A stretch of DNA of 64,000 nucleotides from F23-B02 sp963625655 (GTDB taxonomy: Bacteria > Bacillota > Clostridia > Oscillospirales > Oscillospiraceae). A model generated the notes under the pieces. That model was not told the origin of the DNA. It ran no database searches and saw only the letters and a list, made by a program, of their open reading frames with translations. The stretch is from positions 3,945 to 67,944 of the forward strand of contig CAVFTS010000005.1 of NCBI GenBank assembly GCA_963625655.1, written 5' to 3'. This document shows, piece by piece, positions 51,538 to 59,561 of the stretch. The number at the start of each line of letters is the position of its first letter. Position 1 is the stretch's first letter. The translations under genes and the position numbers were made by a program.

Positions 51538-52417
51538 TGAGGTTGACAATTCTTCAAATACCGTTGTTTTGTGTCCGAACCCGTTTCGTGACACAAAGCT
51601 TGAGCTTACCGAAATGGCTCGTGACATTCTCCTGAGCGAAGGCTTTGAAACGGCTATATGCCCGGTGTTCGGCAGAGATGAGAAAAGCGTCATTCCGCCG
51701 GAGCTTGAAATCATCGACTGGGGTAAAGCCGCCCGTTGTGCCGCCATGTTCATCGTCATCGGCGGTGACGGCACCGTGCTTCAGACCGCACGTCACATAG
51801 GTCACTGCGACAAGCCGATACTCGGCATAAACCTCGGCACCAAGGGCTTTATGTCGGAGCTAGAACCGGATGAGGTCGAGTTGGTCGTCAATGCGGCACG
51901 GGGCGAATATGTCGAGAGCCGACGCATGATGCTTGACGCAAGGATCATGCGAAACGGCGAATGCGTCTTTTCGGACAGCGGGCTTAACGATGCGGTCATT
52001 CACGGGATGGGCGATTGCATAAAGCTCACCGCATGGTGTGACAGCGACAAGGTGATGAGCTATTCCGGCGACGGTATAATCATTGCAACGCCGACGGGTT
52101 CCACCGGCTACTCAATGTCTGCCGGAGGTCCCATCGTCGAGCCTGAGGCGAAGAACTTTATCCTCTCACCGATATGCGCTCATGTCATGGGGGCAAAGAA
52201 CTTCGTTCTCGGTCCCGATCGGCGCATAACCGTTAAAACCGAAAAGCTGCACGACCGCCGTGCCTTCATCTCCGTTGACGGGACTAAGGGCATTGAGCTT
52301 ATGAATAACGACATTTTGGAAGTACGGCAATCCGAAAAGACCGTAAATCTCGTACATTTCGGCACAAAAAGCTTTTACGATTCCACCTTTGATAAGCTTC
52401 TCTATAAAAATAATTAG
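51524..52417 (+). CDS. nadK: NAD kinase
   Basis: A 297-residue kinase making NADP. The nucleotide motif is VIGGDGTVLQTA, followed by GINLGTKGFMSEL, the NDAVIH segment and GDGIIIATPTGSTGYSMSAGGPI. ATG 51524 follows GGAGG at 6 nt and overlaps tlyA. The N-terminus carries a Cys pair (MNCCDE) before the conserved fold. Confidence 0.96.
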   Translation: MNCCDEVDNSSNTVVLCPNPFRDTKLELTEMARDILLSEGFETAICPVFGRDEKSVIPPELEIIDWGKAARCAAMFIVIGGDGTVLQTARHIGHCDKPILGINLGTKGFMSELEPDEVELVVNAARGEYVESRRMMLDARIMRNGECVFSDSGLNDAVIHGMGDCIKLTAWCDSDKVMSYSGDGIIIATPTGSTGYSMSAGGPIVEPEAKNFILSPICAHVMGAKNFVLGPDRRITVKTEKLHDRRAFISVDGTKGIELMNNDILEVRQSEKTVNLVHFGTKSFYDSTFDKLLYKNN

Positions 52418-52428
52418 GAGTGCGGACA

Positions 52429-52878
52429 ATGAAAACAGCCAGGCAAAACGTTATACTTCAAATAATCTCGGAGAATGACATAGAAACGCAGGGGCAGCTT
52501 ATCGAGGCGCTCGCGGAGAAGGGAATAGCAAGCACTCAGGCAACGCTTTCGAGAGACATTAAGGATCTCCAGCTCGTCAAGGAGCTTGGAGAAAACGGCA
52601 AATACCATTATGTCGTAAACGGCAAAAGCAAAAGCACAGATCATGAGCTTCGGCTTCGCAAGATCTTCCGTGAGAGCGTGACCGCATATTCGGTGGCGCA
52701 GAATATAATCGTTATCAAAACGTTACCGGGGCTGGCATCTGCCGCCTGTTCGACGCTTGATGCGATGTACATAGACAATCTTGTCGGCACCCTTGCGGGC
52801 GACGACACCGCATTTCTTGCGATGAAGGACAATCAGTCGGCAAGCAATTTTTGCCATGAGATAGAAAAAATGTTCTGA
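52429..52878 (+). CDS. argR: arginine repressor ArgR/AhrC
   Basis: A 149-residue regulator. The N-terminal winged helix has the family sequence IETQGQLIEALAEKG, then TQATLSRDIKDLQLVK. The C-terminal hexamerisation domain contains PGLASAACSTLDAM, and GTLAGDDTAFL binds arginine. TTAGGAG is 8 nt before the ATG. No arginine genes lie in this window; the position before recN is conserved. Confidence 0.95.
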   Translation: MKTARQNVILQIISENDIETQGQLIEALAEKGIASTQATLSRDIKDLQLVKELGENGKYHYVVNGKSKSTDHELRLRKIFRESVTAYSVAQNIIVIKTLPGLASAACSTLDAMYIDNLVGTLAGDDTAFLAMKDNQSASNFCHEIEKMF

Positions 52879-52893
52879 TAAAGAGGTTTTCAC

Positions 52894-54579
52894 ATGCTGA
52901 CGGAGCTGCATATCGAAAACATTGCCGTTATCGAAAAAGCCGATATCGAATTTCAAAAAGGGCTTACCGTACTCACGGGTGAGACCGGCGCAGGCAAGTC
53001 AATAATCGTTGACTCCCTCGGTGCCGTTCTCGGCGCAAGGACAAGCAGAGAGCTTATCCGCACCGGAGCGGACAAGGGCGTCGTTTCCGCAGTCTTTGAG
53101 ACCGACGCCGCAGACAAGTGGTTTGAGGTTAACGATATTGAGCGTGACGGTGAAATAATTATACAGCGCAGGATCGGTGCAGACGGCAGAAGCAGCTGCC
53201 GTGTGTGCGGTGTCCCCGTGTCTGCCACACAGCTGCGTGAGCTTGGTGCATATCTGCTCGACATTCACGGGCAGAACGACGGCAGACAGCTCATGGATGA
53301 GGAGCGTCATCTCTCTTATCTTGATGCTTTTGCGGAGGACGAGTCGGAGCTCACGGAGTTTGCGAAGAATTACGGTGAATACCTGACCTGCAAAAAGGAG
53401 ATAAAGCGCCTGTCGATGGACGAGCTTTCAAAGCAGCGCTTGGCCGACGATTTAAGCTACAGGATTGAGGAGCTGGAAAACGCAGGTCTTCGCATCGGCG
53501 AGGAGGACGAGCTTTCCGCCAGACGTGATCTTCTGGCCAACTCCGAAAAGCTCACCGAGGCGCTCGATGCTGCGTACTCCTTGCTCTACGATGCCGACGA
53601 AAATGCGGTCAGCATGGTAGACTCGGCAGCGTCGCTTATCGTCAAGGCATCGGCAATGAGCGAAGATTTTAATGAAACCGCCGAGAATCTCAAAAACGCA
53701 TCGTCTCTTTTGTACGACGCTGCGGAGAGAATACGGGATTTCAGATACACCCTTGACTTTTCGCCTGAGGAGTACGATGCTTTGGAAACAAGGCTCTCAC
53801 TCCTGCGGAAGCTTCGCCGTAAGTATAACATGGATGAAGCCGAGCTTCTTAAGCATCTTGACAACTGCCGTCAAAAGCTTTCGGAGCTTGAGTATGCCGA
53901 CGATATGCTCATAAAGCTGCAAAAAAAGCTTCAGGGCATCACCCAAAGCTGCCGAAGTGCGGCGGATGTTCTGAGCGCAAAGCGTATTGAAGCCGCCCGC
54001 TCTCTTGAGACCCGTATTTCCGCCGAGCTTCGTGACCTCAGTATGCCGTCCGTCAGATTCTCGGTTGAGATAAGCCCCATCGGTTCCGAGGTCGGATTTG
54101 ACGCAAGCGGCGCCGATACGGTCAGATTCCTCATATCCGCAAATGCGGGCGAGGCTTTGGCTCCCATAAGCAAGATCGCCTCCGGCGGTGAGCTTAGTCG
54201 AATAATGCTTGCTCTGAAAACCGTGTTCTCCGCAAATGATCCCGTCGATGCAATGGTCTTTGACGAGATCGACACGGGCGTATCCGGCATTGCGGCACAG
54301 CGTGTCGGCGAAAAGCTTTCGGATATTTCGCGAGGCAAGCAGGTGCTTTGCATTACGCATCTGCCGCAAATTGCCGCAATTGCGGACAATCACGAGCTTA
54401 TCGTTAAGACCGAGCGCAACGGCAGGACGTACACTGAGGTTCATCCGCTCGACAGAGCGGGGAGGCGTCGAGAGCTTGCCCGTATGCACGGCGGTGATAA
54501 TATCACCGAGCTGACTCTCGCAAGCGCAGAGGAGCAGCTTTCCGCTGCCGATAAATATAAGTTGACAAAAAGACTTTGA
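52894..54579 (+). CDS. recN: DNA repair protein RecN
   Basis: A 561-residue SMC-like ATPase for double-strand break repair. Walker A is GETGAGKS (29-36), followed by the RecN motif LDIHGQNDGRQL, a central coiled coil (about 150-360), the signature ASGGELSRIMLALK, and Walker B VFDEIDTGVSG with CITHLPQIAA. The promoter of the tyrS T-box operon lies in its last codons. In Bacillus spoIVB and spo0A follow; here they do not. Confidence 0.96.
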   Translation: MLTELHIENIAVIEKADIEFQKGLTVLTGETGAGKSIIVDSLGAVLGARTSRELIRTGADKGVVSAVFETDAADKWFEVNDIERDGEIIIQRRIGADGRSSCRVCGVPVSATQLRELGAYLLDIHGQNDGRQLMDEERHLSYLDAFAEDESELTEFAKNYGEYLTCKKEIKRLSMDELSKQRLADDLSYRIEELENAGLRIGEEDELSARRDLLANSEKLTEALDAAYSLLYDADENAVSMVDSAASLIVKASAMSEDFNETAENLKNASSLLYDAAERIRDFRYTLDFSPEEYDALETRLSLLRKLRRKYNMDEAELLKHLDNCRQKLSELEYADDMLIKLQKKLQGITQSCRSAADVLSAKRIEAARSLETRISAELRDLSMPSVRFSVEISPIGSEVGFDASGADTVRFLISANAGEALAPISKIASGGELSRIMLALKTVFSANDPVDAMVFDEIDTGVSGIAAQRVGEKLSDISRGKQVLCITHLPQIAAIADNHELIVKTERNGRTYTEVHPLDRAGRRRELARMHGGDNITELTLASAEEQLSAADKYKLTKRL

Positions 54580-54590
54580 TTTTGTATAAT
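54562..54590 (+). promoter_or_regulatory. perfect-consensus sigma-A promoter of the T-box operon
   Basis: TTGACA (54562-54567), 17 nt, TATAAT (54585-54590). The -35 lies inside the recN coding sequence. Confidence 0.92.
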
Positions 54591-54596
54591 CACGTG

Positions 54597-54855
54597 GTAA
54601 ACGCAACGAAGCGCAGAAGTAAGAGCTTGCCGTCTGCACAGAGAGACCCTGTTTGCTGAAAAGGGGAGAGAGGCAGCTTCCGAATACGGCGCCGAGCGGC
54701 AGACCGAAATTACAGTAGGCTCTGACGGGTGCGCCCGATACTGCGCAGAAGTCTCAGACTTCGTGAGTCCGGCACTGCGAGGTGACGGTGACCCAGAGGT
54801 GGTACAGCGTAAATAACGCCCTCTGTCCGAAAGGACAGGGGGCTTATCATTTTTA
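54597..54855 (+). promoter_or_regulatory. T-box riboswitch, probably tyrosine specific
   Basis: A T-box leader that reads uncharged tRNA. Stem I includes GCGC, the specifier loop with AGTA on one side and GAATAC on the other, and AGCT(T)GCC/GGCAGCT. UAC (54685-54687) is the specifier, a Tyr codon. The antiterminator is CAGAGG, bulge TGGT (54800-54803), GCGT/ACGC, CCTCTG; TGGT pairs with the ACCA end of tRNA-Tyr. The competing terminator pairs 54818-54828 with 54833-54843 around GAAA, followed by TTATCATTTTT. Transcription continues into the downstream genes when tRNA-Tyr is uncharged. Confidence 0.92.
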
Positions 54856-54868
54856 AGGAGCGATAAAA

Positions 54869-55270
54869 ATGAGCAACATTAAAGAGAAAGCACTTGAATA
54901 TCACATGGCAGGCTTTAACTGCGCTCAGTCCGTTTTGGCTGCCTGCAAGGAGTATACGGGTCTTGACGATTCTGCGGCGCTCGCCATATCCGCCGGCTTT
55001 GGCGGGGGACTTCGCAGCGGCGAGATATGCGGAGCAATATCGGGTGCGGTCATGGCGCTCGGCCTTGCCTGCCCGTTCAACGAAGCGGACAACGCCGAAG
55101 CAAAGGTCAAAATTGCGGAGCTTGCAAAAAGCTGCGTTTCGTCCTGCAAAGAGGAATACGACTATATACGTTGCCTCGATCTCAAGCGCAACGGCATAAG
55201 CTGCAATGAGCTGATCGGCAAAATGGCAGAGATTGCGGAAGACATGATAATTAAGGCAAAGGAGAACTAA
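54869..55270 (+). CDS. C_GCAxxG_C_C family redox-type protein
   Basis: A 133-residue cysteine-rich protein. The family motifs are GFNCAQSVLAAC (Cys18, Cys26), GGGLRSGEICGAISGAVMALGL (Cys54) and later Cys pairs in KSCVSSCKEEY and YIRCLDLKRNGISC. A redox or metal role is suspected, but the function is unknown. AAGGAG precedes the ATG. It lies between the Tyr T-box and tyrS, one base from tyrS, so it is under tyrosine-tRNA control. Confidence 0.88.
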   Translation: MSNIKEKALEYHMAGFNCAQSVLAACKEYTGLDDSAALAISAGFGGGLRSGEICGAISGAVMALGLACPFNEADNAEAKVKIAELAKSCVSSCKEEYDYIRCLDLKRNGISCNELIGKMAEIAEDMIIKAKEN

Positions 55271-55271
55271 A

Positions 55272-56495
55272 ATGGGAATTTATGAGGAACTGGTAGCCAG
55301 AGGTCTTATAGCTCAGGTCACCAACGAGGAAGAAATCAAGGAAATGATAAACGGCGGCAAAGCAACCTTCTACATCGGCTTTGACCCTACCGCCGATTCG
55401 CTGCACGTCGGGCATTTTATGGCGCTTTGCCTTATGAAGCGCTTGCAGATGGCGGGCAACAAGCCCGTTGTTCTCGTCGGCGGCGGAACCGGAATGATCG
55501 GCGACCCCTCCGGCAGAACGGATATGCGCAGCATGATGACCGTCGAGACCATTCAGCACAATTGCGACTGCTTCAAAAAGCAGATGGAGCGCTTTATCGA
55601 CTTCGGACCCGACAAGGCGATAATGGTCAACAACGCAGACTGGCTCTTAAAACTCAATTACGTTGAGCTTCTGCGTGAGGTCGGCGCCTGCTTCTCCGTT
55701 AACAACATGCTCCGTGCCGAGTGCTACAAGCAGCGCATGGAGAAGGGACTCAGCTTCCTTGAGTTTAACTACATGATAATGCAGAGCTACGACTTCTACT
55801 ACCTGTTCCAGCACTACGGCTGCAATATGCAGTTCGGCGGAAACGACCAGTGGAGCAATATGCTCGGCGGTACCGAGCTTATTCGCCGCAAGCTGGGCAA
55901 GGACGCTCACGCCATGACCATCACGCTCCTCTTAAACTCCGAGGGCAAGAAGATGGGCAAAACGGCATCAGGTGCGGTTTGGCTCGATCCGAACAAGACC
56001 AGCCCATTTGAGTTCTACCAGTACTGGCGCAACGTAAACGACGACGACGTTTTAAAGTGCATCCGTTTGCTGACCTTCCTGCCGCTTGAGCAGATAGACG
56101 AGATGGAGTCTTGGGAGGGCAGCCGGCTCAACCGTGCAAAGGAGATCCTTGCGTATGAGCTTACAGCACTCGTTCACGGTGAGGAGGAAGCCAAGAAAGC
56201 CGAGGAAGCCGCAAAGGCTCTGTTCGGCGGCGGTGCAGACGACAGCAATATGCCGAGTACCGAGCTTTGCAGCGATGACCTTTCGGACGGTAAGCTTGAC
56301 ATTATGACCGCTCTCGTAAAGTCCGGTCTGTGTGCGTCAAAGTCCGAGGCAAGACGAAACATCACGCAGGGCGGAGTCAGCGCAAACGACGTTAAGATCA
56401 CTGACATTTCCGTCTCCTTTACCGAGGACGAGCTTAAAGACGGCGTCGTTCTTCGCCGTGGCAAGAAAAATTACAATAAACTTGTGCTGATTTGA
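55272..56495 (+). CDS. tyrS: tyrosyl-tRNA synthetase
   Basis: A 407-residue class I synthetase charging tRNA-Tyr. The HIGH motif is HVGH (45-48) after FYIGFDPTADSL, the KMSKS-like motif is KKMGKTASGAVWLDP, and the C-terminal S4 domain carries SKSEARRNITQGGVSAND. AAGGAG precedes the ATG. It is regulated by the Tyr T-box upstream. Confidence 0.98.
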   Translation: MGIYEELVARGLIAQVTNEEEIKEMINGGKATFYIGFDPTADSLHVGHFMALCLMKRLQMAGNKPVVLVGGGTGMIGDPSGRTDMRSMMTVETIQHNCDCFKKQMERFIDFGPDKAIMVNNADWLLKLNYVELLREVGACFSVNNMLRAECYKQRMEKGLSFLEFNYMIMQSYDFYYLFQHYGCNMQFGGNDQWSNMLGGTELIRRKLGKDAHAMTITLLLNSEGKKMGKTASGAVWLDPNKTSPFEFYQYWRNVNDDDVLKCIRLLTFLPLEQIDEMESWEGSRLNRAKEILAYELTALVHGEEEAKKAEEAAKALFGGGADDSNMPSTELCSDDLSDGKLDIMTALVKSGLCASKSEARRNITQGGVSANDVKITDISVSFTEDELKDGVVLRRGKKNYNKLVLI

Positions 56496-56505
56496 GGTGT
56501 TATAA

Positions 56506-56985
56506 ATGTCAATCGAAAAAGGCCGTGCATATTTCCGCCGGTTCGGCATGCAGGACAGGGTAAGGGAGTTTACCGTCTCCAGCGCAACGGTCGAGCTTGC
56601 GGCTCTCGCTCTCGGAGTCGAGGGCGCACGCATTGCAAAAACGCTGTCCTTTAAGAGCGGCGACGGCTGCATACTCATCCTTGCTGCCGGCGATGCGAGG
56701 ATCGACAACCACAAGTTCAAGGAAAAGTTCCACATGAAAGCGAAGATGCTCACTCCCGACGAGGTCCTCAGGCTCGTGGGTCATCCCGTAGGCGGCGTGT
56801 GTCCGTTCGGAATAAACGAGGGTATCGACGTGTACCTTGACGACAGCCTCAAGCGTTTCGAGACCGTTTTCCCCGCAGTCGGCAGTCCGAGCAGCGCAAT
56901 AGAGCTTGACCTTGACGAGCTGTTTAAGTATTCAAACGCCGTCGAATGGATCGACGTGTGCAAGCTGCCCGAAGCAGTGGAATAA
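56506..56985 (+). CDS. YbaK/EbsC family aminoacyl-tRNA deacylase-like protein
   Basis: A 159-residue YbaK domain protein with IAKTLSFKSGDGCILILAAGD, the catalytic-lysine region KFKEKFHMKAKML and GHPVGGVCPFGI near the end, as in ProXp/YbaK editing proteins. It may hydrolyse mischarged tRNAs, in keeping with its place after tyrS; the specificity is unknown. Its stop lies inside the shared terminator. Confidence 0.9.
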   Translation: MSIEKGRAYFRRFGMQDRVREFTVSSATVELAALALGVEGARIAKTLSFKSGDGCILILAAGDARIDNHKFKEKFHMKAKMLTPDEVLRLVGHPVGGVCPFGINEGIDVYLDDSLKRFETVFPAVGSPSSAIELDLDELFKYSNAVEWIDVCKLPEAVE

Positions 56986-57025
56986 AAAATAAGCGGAAGC
57001 AATTGCTTTCCGCTTATTTTTTATT
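56981..57025. terminator. bidirectional terminator
   Basis: AATAAAAAATAAGCGGAA (56981-56998) pairs perfectly with TTCCGCTTATTTTTTATT (57008-57025), with A- and T-rich ends on both sides. It serves YbaK on the + strand and the zinc-ribbon gene on the - strand. Confidence 0.93.
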
Positions 57026-57027
57026 CG

Positions 57028-57879
57028 TTACCAGAAGTAGTAAAAGTGCCACTCGTAGACGATTTCTCTGCCTTCATAAAAATCCGAGTATTCATCCCAA
57101 TCGTATGCGTCTGAAAATGTGCCGATCATTTCACCGTCGTCATGCTCAAACTCCGACTCATACCATGTGTCGTTATCATAGTCTTCGTCTTTGCAGCTTA
57201 TCACTCTGCCGAATATATCGAATTTATATTCTGATTCGTATGTAACGTTTCCGTCCTCGTCAAGCTCCTGAACCTTCACTCTGTGTTTGTCGTATACATC
57301 GGTCCATCTTAATTCTCCGTCTTCATCGTATACTTCATAATACCAAAGCCCGTCTTCCTTGTATGCTTCAACATTGTATTCAGCCTCGTATGTATCTTCA
57401 ACATCACCGTATTCATCATAAGATATCCCTTCGATACTGTACCCGGTCCGGTTATGCTTTCCGTCGTACTCATAGGTGTAAACATATTTGTTGTAGACAT
57501 CACCGTATTCATCGTAATAATACCGTACTCTTTCTGTCATATCGCCGTTGCTGTCAAATTCTCTTTCTTCCTTAATTGAGAGTTCCCCGTCATCATATAT
57601 GTTGACTTCCGTAGCCAGCATAACGTGATTTCCGAAAATGTTTGTGACGAAGAACAGCACGGCAACAATGGCGAGCACGGCGACGACCGCAATGATGATT
57701 ATCAGCGGTGTCTTGCTCTTTTTGGTCTTAACGGGCGCTTGAGCGTATGCCGTCGTCGGCGGGGTCTGATAAGCATATGCGTTGTTTGTCGGCGCAGCAG
57801 CGGGGAATTTGTATCCGCAGCCGGAGCAGAACGGGCGAATGTCATCCGTCTGCTTGCCGCAGTTGGGGCAGAATTTCAT
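57028..57879 (-). CDS. zinc-ribbon, single-span membrane protein with Tyr/Asp-rich repeats
   Basis: A 283-residue minus-strand protein. A zinc ribbon has CPNCG (4-8) and CSGCG (18-22), followed by an Ala/Thr/Pro linker and one membrane helix (about 57-81). The outside part is very acidic and Tyr-rich. It has irregular repeats such as YYDEYGDVYNKYVYTYEYD, YDEYGDVEDTYEAEYN and LDEDGNVTYESEYKFD, each centred on D(E/D)xG, like short YD/RHS-type repeats. No enzyme motif is visible. It has its own promoter at 57922-57949 and is divergent from rpe. Confidence 0.82.
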   Translation of the reverse strand: MKFCPNCGKQTDDIRPFCSGCGYKFPAAAPTNNAYAYQTPPTTAYAQAPVKTKKSKTPLIIIIAVVAVLAIVAVLFFVTNIFGNHVMLATEVNIYDDGELSIKEEREFDSNGDMTERVRYYYDEYGDVYNKYVYTYEYDGKHNRTGYSIEGISYDEYGDVEDTYEAEYNVEAYKEDGLWYYEVYDEDGELRWTDVYDKHRVKVQELDEDGNVTYESEYKFDIFGRVISCKDEDYDNDTWYESEFEHDDGEMIGTFSDAYDWDEYSDFYEGREIVYEWHFYYFW

Positions 57880-57921
57880 TTACATCTCTCTCTTTCATTA
57901 ATTCAATATGAAGATGTAAAT

Positions 57922-57949
57922 ATTTTATCATGTTATATATCACAGTCAA
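57922..57949 (-). promoter_or_regulatory. promoter of the zinc-ribbon gene
   Basis: On the minus strand TTGACT (57944-57949), 16 nt, TAAAAT (57922-57927) preceded by TGA, an extended -10 element. It lies 43 nt before the ATG. Confidence 0.75.
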
Positions 57950-57991
57950 GACAGTTTGCGCTTTTCGTCATGATCTTCGTTTTATTGACTA

Positions 57992-58020
57992 TTGCACATC
58001 AACATATTGTGTAGTATAAT
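57992..58020 (+). promoter_or_regulatory. promoter of the rpe operon
   Basis: TTGCAC (57992-57997), 17 nt, TATAAT (58015-58020). Transcription would start near 58027, giving a leader of about 120 nt before rpe. Confidence 0.82.
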
Positions 58021-58026
58021 ATTTAT

Positions 58027-58148
58027 GTAAAATTATGCAGACAGGGGATACCCCCCTTTAAGAGCATCCCCCGTGCATATATAAAAGCCTTGGGTGCGCA
58101 CCCTCCGCTGTAACATTCTATGCTTTTGTAATATAAGAGGTTAATCGT
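58027..58148 (+). promoter_or_regulatory. structured leader of rpe, unassigned
   Basis: Helix 1: TATGCA (58034-58039) with TGCATA (58074-58079), then GGGGAT (58044-58049) with ATCCCC (58066-58071) across a small internal loop. Helix 2: AAAAGC (58083-58088) with GCTTTT (58122-58127), enclosing the palindrome GGGTGCGCACCC (58092-58103). AAGAGG (58135-58140) is the ribosome binding site. No T-tract follows the helices. I do not recognise a known riboswitch class. Confidence 0.5.
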
Positions 58149-58802
58149 ATGATAAAAATTGCTCCGTCCATTCTTTCCGCTGATTTCTCCCGCCTCGGAG
58201 AGGAGATCACCGATATCCGCTCCGGCGGTGCGGATTACATCCACTTTGACGTTATGGACGGGGAATTTGTCCCGAATATTTCGATAGGTATTCCGGTTTT
58301 AAAATCCCTCCGCAAGATAACGGATATGTTTATTGACGTGCATCTTATGATAACGACGCCGCTTCGCTTCGCAAAGGCATTCTGCGATGCCGGTGCGGAC
58401 CTTGTCGTCTTCCACGTCGAGGCGGATTCCTATCAGAACATATCCGATGCGATAGACGTCGTAAAGGCTCAGGGCAAAAAGGTCGGTCTTGCCGTAAAGC
58501 CCCGCACTCCCGCAGCCGTCCTCTATCCCTTTATCGAACGCCTTGACATCGTTCTCGTTATGACGGTCGAGCCGGGCTTCGGCGGGCAGAGCTTTATGCC
58601 CGATCAGCTTCCTAAGATCAAGGAGCTGCGCCAAGAGATCGAGCGCCGCAGGCTTGACTGTGAGCTTGAGGTGGACGGCGGCGTCGATCCCGTCACCGCA
58701 AAGCTTTGCAAAGCCGCCGGCGCTAATGTGCTCGTCGCCGGAAGCGCCGTGTTCGGCAAAGCCGACAGAGCGGCACAAATTGCCGCAATAAGAAACGCAT
58801 AA
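58149..58802 (+). CDS. rpe: ribulose-phosphate 3-epimerase
   Basis: A 217-residue TIM-barrel epimerase of the pentose phosphate pathway. It has KIAPSILSADF, HFDVMDGEFVPNISIG, DVHLMI, the VMTVEPGFGGQSFM motif and ELEVDGGVDPVTA. Catalytic aspartates and metal histidines are in place. It heads an operon with recR and is separate from rsgA, its usual neighbour. Confidence 0.97.
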   Translation: MIKIAPSILSADFSRLGEEITDIRSGGADYIHFDVMDGEFVPNISIGIPVLKSLRKITDMFIDVHLMITTPLRFAKAFCDAGADLVVFHVEADSYQNISDAIDVVKAQGKKVGLAVKPRTPAAVLYPFIERLDIVLVMTVEPGFGGQSFMPDQLPKIKELRQEIERRRLDCELEVDGGVDPVTAKLCKAAGANVLVAGSAVFGKADRAAQIAAIRNA

Positions 58803-58817
58803 ATCGGAGTTAGCGCC

Positions 58818-59423
58818 ATGTCATTTTTTCCTGCTTCACTTGAAACTCTTATAGATAAATTCGCTTCTCTTCCCGGAATCGGCAGAAAGAGCGCTCAGCG
58901 CTTGGCTTTTCACGTTCTTTCGCTGCCCGAAGGCGAAGCCGAGAGCTTTGCAAATGCCATACTCGACGCAAAGGCGAATGTCTGCACCTGCCGCATTTGC
59001 CACAACCTCACCGAGAACGAGATCTGCTCCATATGCGCAAGCGACCGCAGAGACAGAAGTACGGTCTGCGTCGTTGCCGAGCCTCGTGACGTGCTTTCCA
59101 TTGAGCGCAGCAGGGAATATAACGGACTTTACCACGTTCTGCACGGTGTTCTTTCGCCCATCGGCAGGATAGGTCCCGACGATCTGCGTATTGCCGAGCT
59201 TGTTAAGCGTGTTGCCGACGATGACAGTGAGATTTCCGAGGTAATAATGGCAACAAACCCCGACACCGAGGGTGACGCTACGGCAATGTATATCTCCAGG
59301 CTTTTAAAGCCCTTTGACGTCAAGGTCACCAGACTTGCCTACGGTATTCCCGTCGGCTCGAACCTTGAATTTGCCGATGATGCAACGCTTCTGCGTGCGA
59401 TCGAGGGCAGAATTGAAATGTGA
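58818..59423 (+). CDS. recR: recombination mediator RecR
   Basis: A 201-residue protein with an N-terminal helix-hairpin-helix (LPGIGRKSAQRLAFH), a zinc site CRICHNLTENEICSICASDRRD segment, and the Toprim domain (VVAEPRDVLSIERS, ATNPDTEGDATA). It loads RecA in gap repair with RecO/RecF. It usually follows dnaX and ybaB, which are absent here. Confidence 0.96.
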   Translation: MSFFPASLETLIDKFASLPGIGRKSAQRLAFHVLSLPEGEAESFANAILDAKANVCTCRICHNLTENEICSICASDRRDRSTVCVVAEPRDVLSIERSREYNGLYHVLHGVLSPIGRIGPDDLRIAELVKRVADDDSEISEVIMATNPDTEGDATAMYISRLLKPFDVKVTRLAYGIPVGSNLEFADDATLLRAIEGRIEM

Positions 59424-59480
59424 ATTTAGGGATATAATCCCTTTATTACGGAAATAAGCTACATACCGAAATATGTTGGG

Positions 59481-59528
59481 GGGAGTCACCTCGCTGCGCT
59501 GTGAGTGTATCGAGGCTCCCTTTGTTTT
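59481..59528 (+). terminator. terminator or attenuator before rnjA
   Basis: GGGAG (59481-59485) pairs with CTCCC (59516-59520) and CCTCG (59489-59493) with CGAGG (59511-59515), with a TCA bulge, followed by TTTGTTTT. It lies 58 nt after recR and 42 nt before rnjA. No convincing promoter is visible between it and rnjA, so read-through may express rnjA. Confidence 0.7.
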
Positions 59529-59561
59529 GCGTTTTTCGGAAAACTACGAAACGGAGTAATT

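Noticed and set aside
54597..54855. Unexplained non-coding gap after recN
   Set aside because: Accounted for by the T-box leader; no extra gene is needed.
59413..59438. Promoter TTGAAA/TATAAT before rnjA
   Set aside because: The spacer is only 14 nt, too short for sigma-A; the TATAAT is part of a small palindrome.
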